NCBI GenBank assembly: GCA_000827205.1
Contig: KN832559.1
Location: forward strand, 247,167-311,166
Direction: 5' to 3'
Source of the DNA: Plicaturopsis crispa FD-325 SS-3
Taxonomy: Eukaryota > Basidiomycota > Agaricomycetes > Amylocorticiales > Amylocorticiaceae
DNA length: 64,000 bases
Shown: piece by piece, positions 10,857 through 21,507 of the stretch
Numbering within the stretch: the first letter of the stretch is position 1
How the letters are laid out: the number at the start of each line of letters is the position of its first letter
Position numbers and translations under genes: made by a program
Notes under the pieces: generated by a model
Databases searched by the model: none
What the model was told of the DNA's origin: nothing
The model's input: the letters and a program-made list of their open reading frames with translations, nothing else

Positions 10857-11594
10857 TGCTACGTTGAAGGTGAGTTAGAAGGACATGTCACGCGTGATAC
10901 GCTTGCACGCATGCATACAGAAACACGACACACCTTCGAATTTTCGAGTCGGGCGGAAATCGGTTTGCAGTTGCTTTACCGCAGTGTCTCGAACGTATAT
11001 GCGAGGGGAGGGGGGGTCGTAGGTCGGCTTGTGCGAGACTCGAGGCGAACTTCAACTTAAACGGCTTCGCTTATGGTCTTGCCGAGAACGCAAGTCTGTT
11101 CCACGGTGTGAACTAGCAGCCTGTAGAGCATCTATGTTAAGCATTGTCCCAATTGTTCTTCCGAATGGATGTACTCACTAGTAAACCATCCACTTCTCCC
11201 GGGGGAAACAACACTAATAGTCCCAGCTGACGCACGGCATATGCATTCAGTTAATCAGAGGAACTGGAACTCGGGGAGACTCGAGACCATCGGAGCCATC
11301 TTTCCGTGTCTCGAATATGGGCGTCACGGTCATGTCGGACAATCGGCATCGCTGCCCTATGATATCCCAGGCTGCCCAGCTACTACACAGCGTGTTAGCC
11401 AGCTCTAGCTCGTGAGAGTTACATGCGAAATCCCTGAACTTCATCGCGAGCTGTTGGCGCTGCGACGCTCGAGGGTGGAACGTGGAAACACGAAACTTAA
11501 AACGCGTCGGTGGCGGGGCACGTGCGCATATAGCAGCCGCGGATCCGAAGACCAGCCCGAGGCTTGCCCGAGGCCGGATAGGTTGCGCACCGCG
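10857..11594. other. Intergenic stretch
   Basis: Promoter side of methyltransferase 2, then unassigned sequence up to the inverted-repeat element. A G-rich run lies near 11008. No gene seen. Confidence 0.5.
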
Positions 11595-11689
11595 GGCCGT
11601 GTAACTGTATACGGTTTTTCTAATAAATGTGTTCACGACCTAACACTGAAAATCGTTCACGGCCGGTCGTATAGTTTTGAGGTACCATT
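11595..11689 (+). repeat. Left terminal inverted repeat
   Basis: Pairs with 12380-12474 in reverse complement. The longest shared runs are TGTATACGGTTTT and GTGTTCACGACCTA. Confidence 0.75.
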
Positions 11690-11947
11690 TACGACACAAG
11701 AAATAACATGATTATGGTCTGTGCAAACCAAATTGAGGGTGAGAGGCGTGAATGGTCTCCAGGAATCATATCGATTTCAGAATAGTTGTCTGGCACCAAA
11801 AAAAATGCGAATGGTTTTCTGGTACCATAGCTGGTGTCGGTCATAACGGTGTAGAGAAACCGTATTGCGTTCGGTATCCGTGAACCATCTCGAGAACAGT
11901 GCGCCTAAACCAAGATTAAAATGGTTGTGCCGCACAATAAAAAATCA

Positions 11948-12017
11948 TACCCTTCCGAGGATCGAACGCGCGATACCTGTAAGAAATTGGCGCGCTGGAC
12001 CACTGTGCCAAACGGTC
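11948..12017 (-). pseudogene. tRNA-like sequence inside the element
   Basis: On the minus strand this 70-base stretch contains TGGCACAGTGG, a match to the RNA polymerase III A box, and GTTCGATCC, close to a B box, at tRNA spacing. A run of T follows. The acceptor ends GACCGTT and AAGGGTA pair at 5 of 7 positions. The T stem pairs only partly and no good anticodon stem forms, so this is a tRNA relic or tRNA-derived module, not a working tRNA. Confidence 0.5.
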
Positions 12018-12178
12018 ATACTACTCTTCTGGTGTAGTATATATACACTGTGTTAGAAATTTAGTATTTACAAACCAAATTGTCATTTTGGTTTACCACG
12101 ACTATTCCTGGTTGATTTGCGTCATGTAAACCATTTCTTTGGCTGCAATATGGTCAACAGAATCTATTATGAAGAATA

Positions 12179-12278
12179 GACCTGATAGTCTAATGGTTAA
12201 ATGGTCAACAAGCAATTTTGTATGGTTTCTGTGAACCATTTCATTTATGGGCGCTTGGGTTCAACTCCCCAGAATGGT
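12179..12278 (+). pseudogene. Second tRNA-like sequence inside the element
   Basis: TAGTCTAATGG matches the A box and GGTTCAACTCC the B box, with a T stem TTGGG/CCCCA pairing at 4 of 5 positions. The part between is longer than in a tRNA and contains an ATGGTTT...AACCAT hairpin where the anticodon arm should be. A tRNA relic interrupted by a small hairpin is the likeliest reading. Confidence 0.45.
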
Positions 12279-12312
12279 AATAAAAAATTCAATTTTACCG
12301 GTTTCAAGGTTA

Positions 12313-12336
12313 AAAATGGTTTGTGGAAACCATTTT
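12313..12336. repeat. Perfect 10-base-pair hairpin
   Basis: AAAATGGTTT and AAACCATTTT form a perfect stem around a GTGG loop. Looser versions of ATGGT...ACCAT recur through the element, for example at 12220-12237. Confidence 0.8.
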
Positions 12337-12379
12337 GGGACGAATGGTGGGTGAAAACTATTCTATTGTGGTTGTCTGG

Positions 12380-12474
12380 AATGGTTCATGAAAACTATAC
12401 GGCCGGCCGTATACAAGCTTTGGTGGTAGGTCGTGAACACGTTTATTAGTAAAACCGTATACACTTATACGGCC
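12380..12474 (-). repeat. Right terminal inverted repeat
   Basis: Reverse complement of 11595-11689 with scattered mismatches. A palindrome, ACGGCCGGCCGTAT, sits at its inner edge. Confidence 0.75.
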
Positions 12475-13750
12475 GGTCAAGCGCAGCCTGCCCCCCCCGA
12501 GGCTGAGCTTTCTTCTCGCCGCCACGTCCATACGCGAATAATTCTGTTTTGCCCCAAGCTTTGCGCGACAGACTTGCAGTTTGGATCTAGAGGGATGTTG
12601 CTATCCAAAGACATGCCGTGTGGTTGAAAATGTGGGGCGACTGATTGCCATCGCTCGAACAGGCCCGGACGGCGGACGCAGAATCTATGTTGGCAAGCGC
12701 CTTCCGTCCTTCGCATATTTGCAGGGGGCTCATCATCATCCCTACATAGCACGTAGTGCCCTCGAGAGCCGAACTTCCGCATTTTCTTGCAGGTCATGAA
12801 GCTTAACGAGGAACATACACTCCCGACGCACATCATCAGCCAGCGTCAGCGACCCGCGACCCACTGTTCTATGCATAGTAATACTTGTCTATCGACAAGC
12901 TTACCTATGCAATGAACAGGCCGATTACAGGTCTCATAAAACGTAGTAAAAACAGGCTGAGATACGCATGCCGTTGCGAGACTACCTGTTTGATCTACGT
13001 ACAGGTTCGTGGAAAATCTAGGCCATGCCATGAGAAGATGGCTTACTGAAGCTACCTGATTGTATGGACTTGAATCAGTGCAGATGCTATGGTCTTACTC
13101 GATGGCCAAGAGCAGACACCTGCTCACTTCGATGCACCTCTCAGTGCCTCACGGCGCCGGGTTCAAGTTGAAAACTGCACATAGTGAGCCGAAGCGAGCC
13201 CGAAGGCCTCAGGTTCGTCAACGATAATCTTGTTCTAGACAAGCATACTCGCCATATCGTTTATGCAGGTCTGTGAGCTCTCCGCCCTTTGGTGCTGATG
13301 CTCCCGGCAGCGCGCTCACCAAGGGAAACTCCAGAACATGCGTGCACGCCGCACGGTGTGCACTGAAAATATGATCTTGAGCCCGGGCACGGTCTCGCAC
13401 GGACAGAGCACAACAGCACAACATATGGCAACATATCAATTACAATTGGTATAAGGTATCTAGGTAACTGACGGAATGTAGGCTGCTATTTTGTTGGTAC
13501 CTTTCTGACTTCCTCGATCAATTTTCTTGGTGATAGAGCACCTTTCCTCGGACCCTGAGTCCCTGGACTACAAATACGCCATGGCTAGGCTCCGTTGAAC
13601 GTTTGTCCGTTCAAGTCTCCCCTTCCCCCTTCACTCCTGCATCCTCCGGGCCCTGCCAGTCAGGTCCCTCACTTTCATTATCCAGTCACTCTTTTTCTCT
13701 TCTGCTAGTCAGGCCCCCTTCACGTCGTCGACATTTTCTTAACTGCAAAC
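12475..13750. other. Intergenic stretch before the lectin gene
   Basis: 1.28 kb with no supportable gene. The last 130 bases are strongly C/T-rich, as expected of the promoter and leader of the next gene. Confidence 0.5.
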
Positions 13751-15297
13751 ATGCGCGCCTTTACATTCACTGTCGCGAGCTCTCTTGCCCTCGGTTGGAT
13801 CCAGCAAGCTGGAGCCGCCCCCGTCAGCTTTCCCCGTACCGTGACGAGCCTCGACCAATCCCAGATCGCCGAGGCGCAAGTCCGCGACGATACCGCCACA
13901 CGTGCCTTCTCTGCTGCACCCATCAAGGTGCGTTTTTTCAAAAACAATATATCTGGACTGAGCGTTCAACGATACTTACTTTGTGATGGGGCAGACCTCC
14001 GATGGACAATGCTTGACCATCGACAAGTTTGGCGGTGATGCCCGCGAGAATTTGATCCCTGTCACGGCCGCTGCGTGCGACGGTAGTGCGGGCCAGCAAT
14101 GGGACGTCATCACGAAGGGCAAGCACGCTGACCAAGCCGGCTTTGCCAACTTCGTCAGCACGCTCGTAAGTGCTATCTCTCTCGAGCACTTACTCTTCAG
14201 CAGCGTCCTAATTTTTTATTTGCTCAGACAAACGGTTGCTTGAATTTCGACCCTCGCCGTGCGGCGGGAAATCAAGTGCTACTCTTCTCGTGCGGTGGGC
14301 GTGCTGACGGCGGTGGAACCGTTACCAACTCGCAACTCTTCACCTTCGCCGACGGTGCCGGGGCTGCACCTCTTCCTCTCGTTCCCCAGAACGGTAACAA
14401 TGCCAAGTGTCTGACTGTCAATGGTGGAAACTTGGACGTCGCCGACTGCGATGCCAGCAACCCTTCCGCTGCTGAGGTTGGATATAGCCTGTCTTGTCTC
14501 CAAAGTGTAATATCTGACGATGTGTTACAGCTTTTCACCATCGGTGCCAGCGGGCAGGCTGCTTCGTCTGGAAGTGCCTCGGCGTCCGCTACCGCCTCTG
14601 CCTCCGCCACTGCCAGCGCTCCGGCGAAGACATCTGCAGCATCATCCACGGCTGCGCCTGCTTCAACCACAGCCGCTCCTACCTCAACCACTGCGTCTGC
14701 TACGACAGCTGCCGTTCAATCAGTCTCCCGTGCCGGCGGTGTGTAAGTAAAAATACATTCGTTCCCTACAAGTATCCCCCGTTGACAGATTTCTCCAGGT
14801 TGAACCCGTCTGCAGCAGCAGAGGCCAACCCTAAGGACAACACCGCGACTCGCGCATTCACCGGAGCCGCCGTCAAGACCTCTGACGGACAGTGCCTCAG
14901 CATCGACCCCGCCGCCGGCGACTTCCGCGAGAACCTAATCCCAGTGACCATCGCCGCCTGCGACGGGAGCGCGGGCCAGCAATTCGACGTCATCACAAAG
15001 GGGGTGCACCAGGACACCGACGGGCAGGCACTGATCGTCAGCTCTGAGACCAACGGATGCCTGAACTTCGATCCCCGCCGCGCGGCGGGCGACCAGGTCA
15101 TCCTGTTCTCCTGCGGTGGCCGCGCGGATGGTGGAGGATCTGTCACGAACTCGCAGCAGTTCGCGTTCACTGGGGGTAATGGTCCTATCCCTCTGACGCC
15201 CAACAACGCCGCTGGCACTTGCTTGGTTAACAACGGTGGAAAGTTGGACTCTGCGCCTTGTGACAAGAGCGATGCGCAGAACTTCACGTTTGCCTGA
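13751..15297 (+). CDS. Secreted two-domain ricin-B-type lectin-like protein
   Basis: Exons 13751-13927, 13995-14165, 14228-14476, 14531-14742 and 14799-15297 give 435 residues. Residues 1-22 are a signal peptide (MRAFTFTVASSLALGWIQQAGA). Two homologous units follow, each with SDGQCL, DGSAGQQ, CLNFDPRRAAG and SCGGRADGGG. The GQQW of unit 1 is the QxW motif of beta-trefoil ricin-B domains; unit 2 has GQQF. Between them lies a linker of about 60 Ser, Thr and Ala residues, probably O-glycosylated. Such proteins are thought to bind carbohydrate outside the cell or in the wall, though no sugar-binding residues can be assigned here. Unit 1 is split by introns while most of unit 2 lies in one exon, so introns were lost or gained after the duplication. 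Confidence 0.85.
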
Positions 15298-15658
15298 GGC
15301 TATATTTCTTACAGGGTATCATGGGATTATGAGGGTTTCCAATGATTTCGTGGCGGCGGGTCGTCACGACTGCAGTAACATTGTAGGATATCGCAACGCA
15401 TTATTCTTATTCTTGATTGAATGTTTGAACCTTCGCGCTACGCGTCTCTGAGGCCTCAGGTCTCAGAATCTCGACTGTCGTCCAGATTCCGTCCTTCGAT
15501 TGTGCGCATTGAACTTGCAAGTTTATTTAGGACATGGCGGCAAACCCAACGCTTGAGTTATATAAATACAAACAGCCCTTTCAAGACAATGAATGCAATG
15601 TACAAGCGACAAATGTTCCTCCAAGAGATTCTCTACAACGATTCGACAAAAGCCATGC
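15298..15658. other. Intergenic stretch between convergent genes
   Basis: The lectin and the profilin-like gene end towards each other. This should hold both 3' untranslated regions. No other feature seen. Confidence 0.6.
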
Positions 15659-16248
15659 TCATGCGCGAGGTGGCTTTTTGAGGAACCCGTCTACAATCAC
15701 ATTTGCCTCCTTGAGCTTGCTGTTGTCAAACTCGGCGATGAGGATGATGTGGTTCGCATGCCCGAACAGCGCGCGCTCGTTTGTTATCGCGAGGTTCGCC
15801 TTGTTCGTGATCTCGCGGTCGATGGACTGTACTCGCCGTCAGTACGTGCGCATGCATGCATATGAGAAGGATGTACGCACGGCGTCTTTCCGGTGTCCGA
15901 TGAGCTTCGTCTCGCTGAGGACACTGTCGATGAAGTACGGCTCGCCCGCAAGGAAGAAATCGAAGCCCTTCATGCCATCTACAAGGTCGAAACCGTTGGC
16001 GAGCTGGGCACCCTCCTCCCAGATAACCTACGCACACGATGCATTCAGTCGTAGTCTCAGATGCTAATGACCACAACTCACGTTATAGCCCGGCGATGTT
16101 GCTATTGGCTTTCCAGACGTGTCTAGGATCGCAGCTTTCGTGATGACGCCCGTCGCTAGGAGCTTCGAGATAGAGTCTATGAAGAGTAGGACATGTTAGA
16201 ACGAGAATGCAAAGTATTTCGAAAGCACTAACCTTCGTACGCGCCCAT
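15659..16248 (-). CDS. Divergent profilin-like protein
   Basis: Exons 16248-16233, 16176-16082, 16027-15881 and 15826-15659 give 141 residues. The stretch TGVITKAAILDTSGKPIATS aligns with the profilin signature (a small hydrophobic turn, AAI, then WATS). It is followed by GAQLANGF, then FFLAGEPYFIDS, then a basic TKLIGHRK, then ITNKANLAI, in the order of profilin strands. Profilin binds monomeric actin and polyproline. Here the usual W of the WATS motif is Ile, the N-terminus is short (MGAYEDSIS) without the usual SWQ start, and the C-terminus is longer, so actin or polyproline binding may be altered. The first coding exon is only 16 bases. It is more likely a profilin-fold paralogue than the main cellular profilin. 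Confidence 0.62.
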
Positions 16249-17184
16249 TGTTGATCAACGTAGATATGTACGGGGGGAATGTGAGGGTAGATGTGGGTGG
16301 AAGAATAATGAAATGCTGCTGCCCCGCCCCGCCATATATAAAGCACTGCGCGGGCGCTGCGCCCGGACGTACCCAGATATGTACCACCCCATTTTCTCGA
16401 AGACGCACCTTTTCCATCAGAGGAGCACCTGGGACTCGGAGCACCGTATACTTCATTTACCACAGGCATGCTTGAGAGTAGAGCATTATCGCCGGACGCT
16501 CACCGACCGTCTCGGTGGGGTGGAAAGGCAGGGAGGAGCGTTGAAACTCCGCACGAGGCTCACAATCCGCTTCCGTCGGCCAGCGGACTGGCTGAATATC
16601 GCCAGAACGGAGTATCTAGAGCAAAAGAAAACACCTGTCAGCCAATTGGTTCACGGCATAGTGTAACTTCCGGAGCGAGGAAAGGATGGACGTACACTTC
16701 GTAGGCTGAAAACAAGCCACCGGCGGGACATGCGGTGGACTGGCGGCGGATAGATGGAGTCAAGAACTCAGCAGTCAATATGAAACTCAACTTCGATTCT
16801 GGACCGTTGCACTCTGAATATGTCAATGCCACTCATAGGGTCAAGAAAATGCAATTTATGTGACATCCTAGAGGCCCTTCCGGAGGGCACCGTCAATCAA
16901 GAATGCCGCACCCAGAGGGCCACATTAGAGGCGGAGTAGAGATAGGGAGCTTGCCCACCGCGTATGTATGTGCCAGCTGCCGGTGAAGATGAAAAAAGTA
17001 TGGATGGATACAAAGGTATTGCGTTTGCGTGGTATGGATGTGGACGCGTGGATGAAGAATGAAGAATGACTGTCGTCAAGAAGTCGTCAGGTTGATGCGA
17101 GCGCGAAAACAGGATGAGAACGCGGTGCTGGAGGATATAGAAAGACGAAACAGGGCAAAGGAAATAGAACAAGGACAAGGGTGA
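16249..17184. other. Intergenic stretch
   Basis: Holds the promoter of the profilin-like gene and the 3' end of the LPMO gene. A few open frames on both strands do not look coding. Confidence 0.5.
16334..16342 (-). promoter_or_regulatory. Possible TATA box for the profilin-like gene
   Basis: ATATATAAA lies about 90 bases upstream of the start codon at 16248, in a C/G-rich context. It reads best on the plus strand, so the assignment is uncertain. Confidence 0.3.
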
Positions 17185-18419
17185 CTAGTATCCTTTGGAG
17201 GCAAGACGTGACCGGTGGAGAGCGCGACCATGTTCCGAACGCGAGGACTTCGAGGTCGAGGAGTTCGAAGAGACGAATATGTCGTTCTGAGCGCCGTCCT
17301 TGAAATCGTATAGGTCGTTGTAATACGGAGGAGAGTAAGTGCCCTCGAACATCTGTAATGACAAATGGGTTTAATTTTGCATTTTTGCATTGTAAAACGA
17401 ACTCACGTTGTTGCGCTCAGCTTGGTGCCAGTACAAAGGTTGCTTCGCGCCCTGGGTACAGTTGGAGGGAGTTGCCTGTTGTACACCATTTGCCGGGTCC
17501 GCGCCACACCGTCTAGCGAGCTGAGGCTTCATCAGTGCAGGGGCGTCAGCCTTAGCATTGGTGACACCGCAGTGGAAACCATTCATGAACATCTGCTCAG
17601 AGCCGGAGTCGGGCGAGTGGATCCAAAACCAGGCGCAAGTACAGCCACCTTCGGGGCACGCGGGCATGTCGGCTGGGACCTGAAAGCGCGAAATGAGCGG
17701 GGAAGCAAAGAAGCCAGACGTTGATGTATGACGCACCTGGAAATCAGTGAAGCGGTTCCATACACACGTGTGGTTGACGCTGAAGACAACGAAGTCCTCA
17801 GGTTGAACGTCGGTCGCGTTCGGCTTCTGAGCAATTGCGAGCGCGCAGCCTTTCACATCGTCTTCACCAGTAGTGTGGAACTGCGTTGACTGTTGGTTCG
17901 GGCACGGCCAGTTGCCTGCCTGAATGTTACCACTGCAGGAACCGCGAGTTTAATTTGATCGAACTCCTTGTAGAGATAGATGCGTCACTGACCCTTGCGA
18001 GCTGTTGAATAAAGTAGTAGCACCCTTATCGCACGCAAGCTCGGCGGTGACAGTCTGCCCGGCGGGGAGGTCGAAGGTCTTTCCGGGGGATGGCGGGTGG
18101 TCAAGGTGCCCATGGAACCACCAGTTCTGAAAGGTTGCACCTTGCAGAGGAACGACGGGACTTGATTTTATGAGAGGTAAGTCTGGTGTCTTATCGCGAA
18201 ACAGACGTCATGATGGAACGGGAACTTACCGGTTGTCGAAGTTGAACGTCGAATCGGTGACGTTGAATCCGTACTATTTCACGCGTCATTGGCATGCCAG
18301 GTCATAAACTGATAGTTCGGGCGTGCTCGTACCATGCTTTCGTGCCAGAATGCGATGTGTCCGGATGCCTTGGGGAGAAGCAGAAGGGCCGCTGCAAGGG
18401 TTGAGGGGAGGGAGAACAT
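17185..18419 (-). CDS. AA14-family lytic polysaccharide monooxygenase
   Basis: Exons 18419-18333, 18273-18230, 18160-17993, 17932-17737, 17679-17407 and 17352-17185 give 311 residues. Residues 1-20 are a signal peptide; cleavage leaves His21 as the N-terminal residue ([14 protein letters not shown]), as the copper site of LPMOs requires. His119 in QFHTTGEDD is mature position 99, where I recall the second histidine of the Pycnoporus AA14 copper brace. Other family marks are [32 protein letters not shown] and [18 protein letters not shown]14 enzymes were described as oxidising xylan coating cellulose in wood. The C-terminus ends in a short Ser-rich tail with no cellulose-binding module. Mature position 176, Tyr in the described enzymes as I recall, appears to be Phe here. 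Confidence 0.9.
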
Positions 18420-21400
18420 TGTCGGAGCGGGTAAGCGTAAGGACAGAGTAGTCGGATTGACTGTGTACCGCGACCAGAAGGAGGCGGGAGAGGAGGGGGA
18501 GATATGGAGGAGGGAAAAGAACGAAGTGGTTGGAAACTTGGAGCTCAAGCGTTGAAATTGAAGAATAATTTCTGTTGGTTTACAAGCGCCGCTTGAATAG
18601 TCAAGAGGCTATTTCAGATTGCAATTTCTCTGAGTTTCAACTGTAAGTAATGACAGTGGGGCGCATGCGCACACAACTTACCTACCAACGACCGTACATA
18701 TACTCGCTGAATTACCATCCGCATAAGTAGCTGCGCATGGAAATCAGAGGGGGCGGACAGGGACTGCCACAGAGCTGAGCGCTGAATACTCTGGCGCGTC
18801 ACTGAAGTGCATGCTGTTTTTACACCATTTTAGTCACGAACATGGCGACGCAAGTGAAGGGCCCCACTGCTCGTCATTTAGCTTAGACTCGGTTGCGACC
18901 CGGTTTGAGCGCTCAAGCCTGAGCTAAGGTGCGCAAGGGACGATCTCTTTTGCGACATGCGATCGCATTGACAGTCGACCATATTTTGATACAATCACTA
19001 TCGTGCAATGAACCAAAATGCGACTAGTAGACATGCCGTATGGGTGGACGCGTCGGAGGTGAAGACCGAGTGGGAAAGTCGCGCTAGCCTGCATGCGAGC
19101 ATAACGAAGATACGGAGAGGGCGCACACCTTGGGAGTTGGGAGCACTATGGAACCCAGAGTGGGTCAGAGTAGCTATGCCACAGAGCTATGTTCGTAGTT
19201 CACTAGGAAACCAAGCTATACCTGGTGAATTGGAACAGAGCTGGTTTGACTAAGAAAACCCGAGTGAATCTTTTTACTCTGCGCTTGAGCCACTATAGCT
19301 ATGGCGGGTTTGCCGCGGGAAATGCTAAGTCCCTCGCAGGCGCGTCCCCTTGTGCGCCACATGACAAACAAACACCAATGACAACCTCGCGACAATGCTA
19401 CCGTCCTGGCGACCACGCTCTTGCTCTCAACGTCCGCAACCACCTCGCACATCCTCAACACAGCACGAGAATAACGAAGCCATGGATCTGTCTCTCTTTC
19501 TCTGGGTCTGACTACGACAGCCGCCGCGGCCTCATCCACAAATACGATGTGGACGTCAAAAGCGAAAGGTTGACGTTCAAATCTTTGACGACGACGACGA
19601 TATGACTAGGCGCCAGCATGCAATACCACCGCTACCGGTTTTCGCATCGAGCAATTGACAGTGCTTACACGCAGCTGGGAACACTGCTCGGCTGCCAAAA
19701 GTCTGTCCATTGCAAAGTAATGGTGGAGGTACGCATCCTGCCGGGCTCGGGGTTGTTAATACGAAACAAACAGGTGAAGGCCTCGTGAAACATGATCATG
19801 GTTCTGCTGCACTGCTCCCAGTGCGCACGAAACCCAACAGTGAGTACTTATATCGCTTGTGACCAACCATGCGAACTGATTCTTTCATTCAAATCACCTC
19901 GCTATCGCATCCCTCCCGTTTCCCTAAGGCCGAAGGTCTTGTCGCGTGCTGGCTCCGGTTTCTAGCAAGTAGTGGCTGCTCGGATACACAGGTCGAGCCA
20001 TGCCCCCGTCTCAAAATCCGTCAGGGCCGATTCCATTTGTGCGGTCCACTTGAGTGCGAAACAAGGTACGAGTTTCTCGTGAGATACCAGGCTCCCCGGG
20101 CACTCATATCTTCAACAGCACATCGATGTGCATACGTGCAGTTCCACACACCGGCACCCTCGACCAGCTCCGCTCTCACTGACTGCCGGCGTCCAAAGGT
20201 CGGCTGCCGGGGTGCAAAGACGAGGCAAGAGCATGTCGGCCACGCCGAGGCATAGGTTCCTTGCGCTCGCGCTCGTTGATACGGACCCCGTCTTCCGTGG
20301 CTTCGAACTGTCAGTATGCGAGGCGAGGGATGCAGTGCAGTAAACAACCGAGATACTCGGTCGGCGGGCGTCCCATCCTCGGGATGTTGCTTGCCCTGCT
20401 CTGCTAGTATTCTCATTTTTGTACCTACATTATCAATTAAACATTTGATTTTCGCTGTAACGGATGTACGCAAGCGTCGAGCAGTCACTAAGTACCATAG
20501 CATAAGTGACCAAGAGAAAGAGTGAACACAAAATCACCAAGCTAATGCTACGGCGCCGAGCGTACGGACACAAGCACTGACAGTGAGTCAAAACGGACAT
20601 TCAAGGAGCTAAACCAGCTCGGTCCCACATAGCGAAAAATCACTTGTTTGCCTGGTGAATTTTTTGAGACTAAGTCACTTCGGCTTTGTATAAAAGCTAC
20701 TGTATCCTGATGTCAGAGTGATTACCCCAGCTAGAGTCGCTCTGTCTGGGTTTCATAGTGGGAGGATGTCGGGGGATGATCGATGATCCTGTGTTGCTCC
20801 AGCGGCGATCCATTTCTATCTGTGGAAGTGAAAGTGGCCGTAAACGCGCATAACGACGGTTGCGAATGGTACTTTGTGATCCATATGACGGCCTTTTTCC
20901 TTAGCTTTAACTTGGCCATCTTGTTCTGCAAGCATACCTTCGTCATTGGTCGTGTCGCACTGTCTCAGTTCAGTTCGAGCCTAGCCAAGAGTACTGTCTT
21001 CCTCTTATTCCGCGGTACTCGCCTTTTGAGCGATATGCAACCCCTCTGTCCATGGGCATTGGGCAGTGGCTTCGGGAACCGCATTGTAAGGATTGAATCC
21101 TCGCCGTTTGTCCATGATCGTCCTAGCTATCGGTGCTGACAAGTTTTGACGGTGATCTATGCGCAGGTCCTTGCAGTCACCGTCGTGTCAATGCGTCGTA
21201 CGTGCACCTGGGTGTCCAGAAGCCATACTGCACTGTCGACCGGCGGCATCTCGGTCTTGCTCTTCGAGCTTGGTAGGCTATGCGACATCGGCAAAGCAGT
21301 CTGTTCGATATGTTTTCAGGAAGAGCGGCACCGTGGCGGTGTGAGTCTCGTCTACTCAAAATGACGCACCACAGACGCCTGCGACTCGCATCCGTCGACC

Positions 21401-21507
21401 GGAGTTGCGGAGTCTGAAAATATAGCCCTTGAAGTTGACCGGAGCCGCGCTTACTGGAGTGGCCTCTGGGTTGAACTCTTTCTACCAACTGCTTTCTTTG
21501 TTCTGCG
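18420..21507. other. Large gene-poor stretch (3.1 kb)
   Basis: The longest empty stretch of the window. Open frames at 19225-19605, 19869-20255 and 20021-20503 overlap antisense frames and lack motifs. A TATAAAAG at 20689 is not followed by a convincing gene within a few hundred bases. No inverted repeats or transposon genes were recognised. An unrecognised non-coding RNA or decayed gene cannot be excluded. Confidence 0.5.

Larger units (their letters stand above)
11595..12474. mobile_element. Non-autonomous inverted-repeat DNA element (MITE-like, 880 bases)
   Basis: The two ends are imperfect inverted repeats of about 95 bases each. Reading inwards from both ends gives GGCCGT, then TGTATACGGTTTT, CTAATAAA, GTGTTCACGACCTA, and finally ACGGCCGG and CGTATAGTTTT. 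The inside is AT-richer than its surroundings and encodes no transposase, so the element would depend on another for movement. It carries two tRNA-like pieces and several short ATGGTTT...AACCAT hairpins. A clear target-site duplication is not visible; GCGCA lies near both outer ends but not flush with them. The two ends differ at roughly one base in six, which suggests an old copy. The superfamily cannot be named from this. Confidence 0.65.

Noticed and set aside
11948-12278. Functional tRNA genes.
   Set aside because: A and B boxes match, but stems pair poorly and no proper anticodon arm forms.
11247-12627. Two frames starting MNTFI.KTVY.YTA at opposite ends of the element.
   Set aside because: Their similar starts come from the inverted repeats themselves, not from related proteins.
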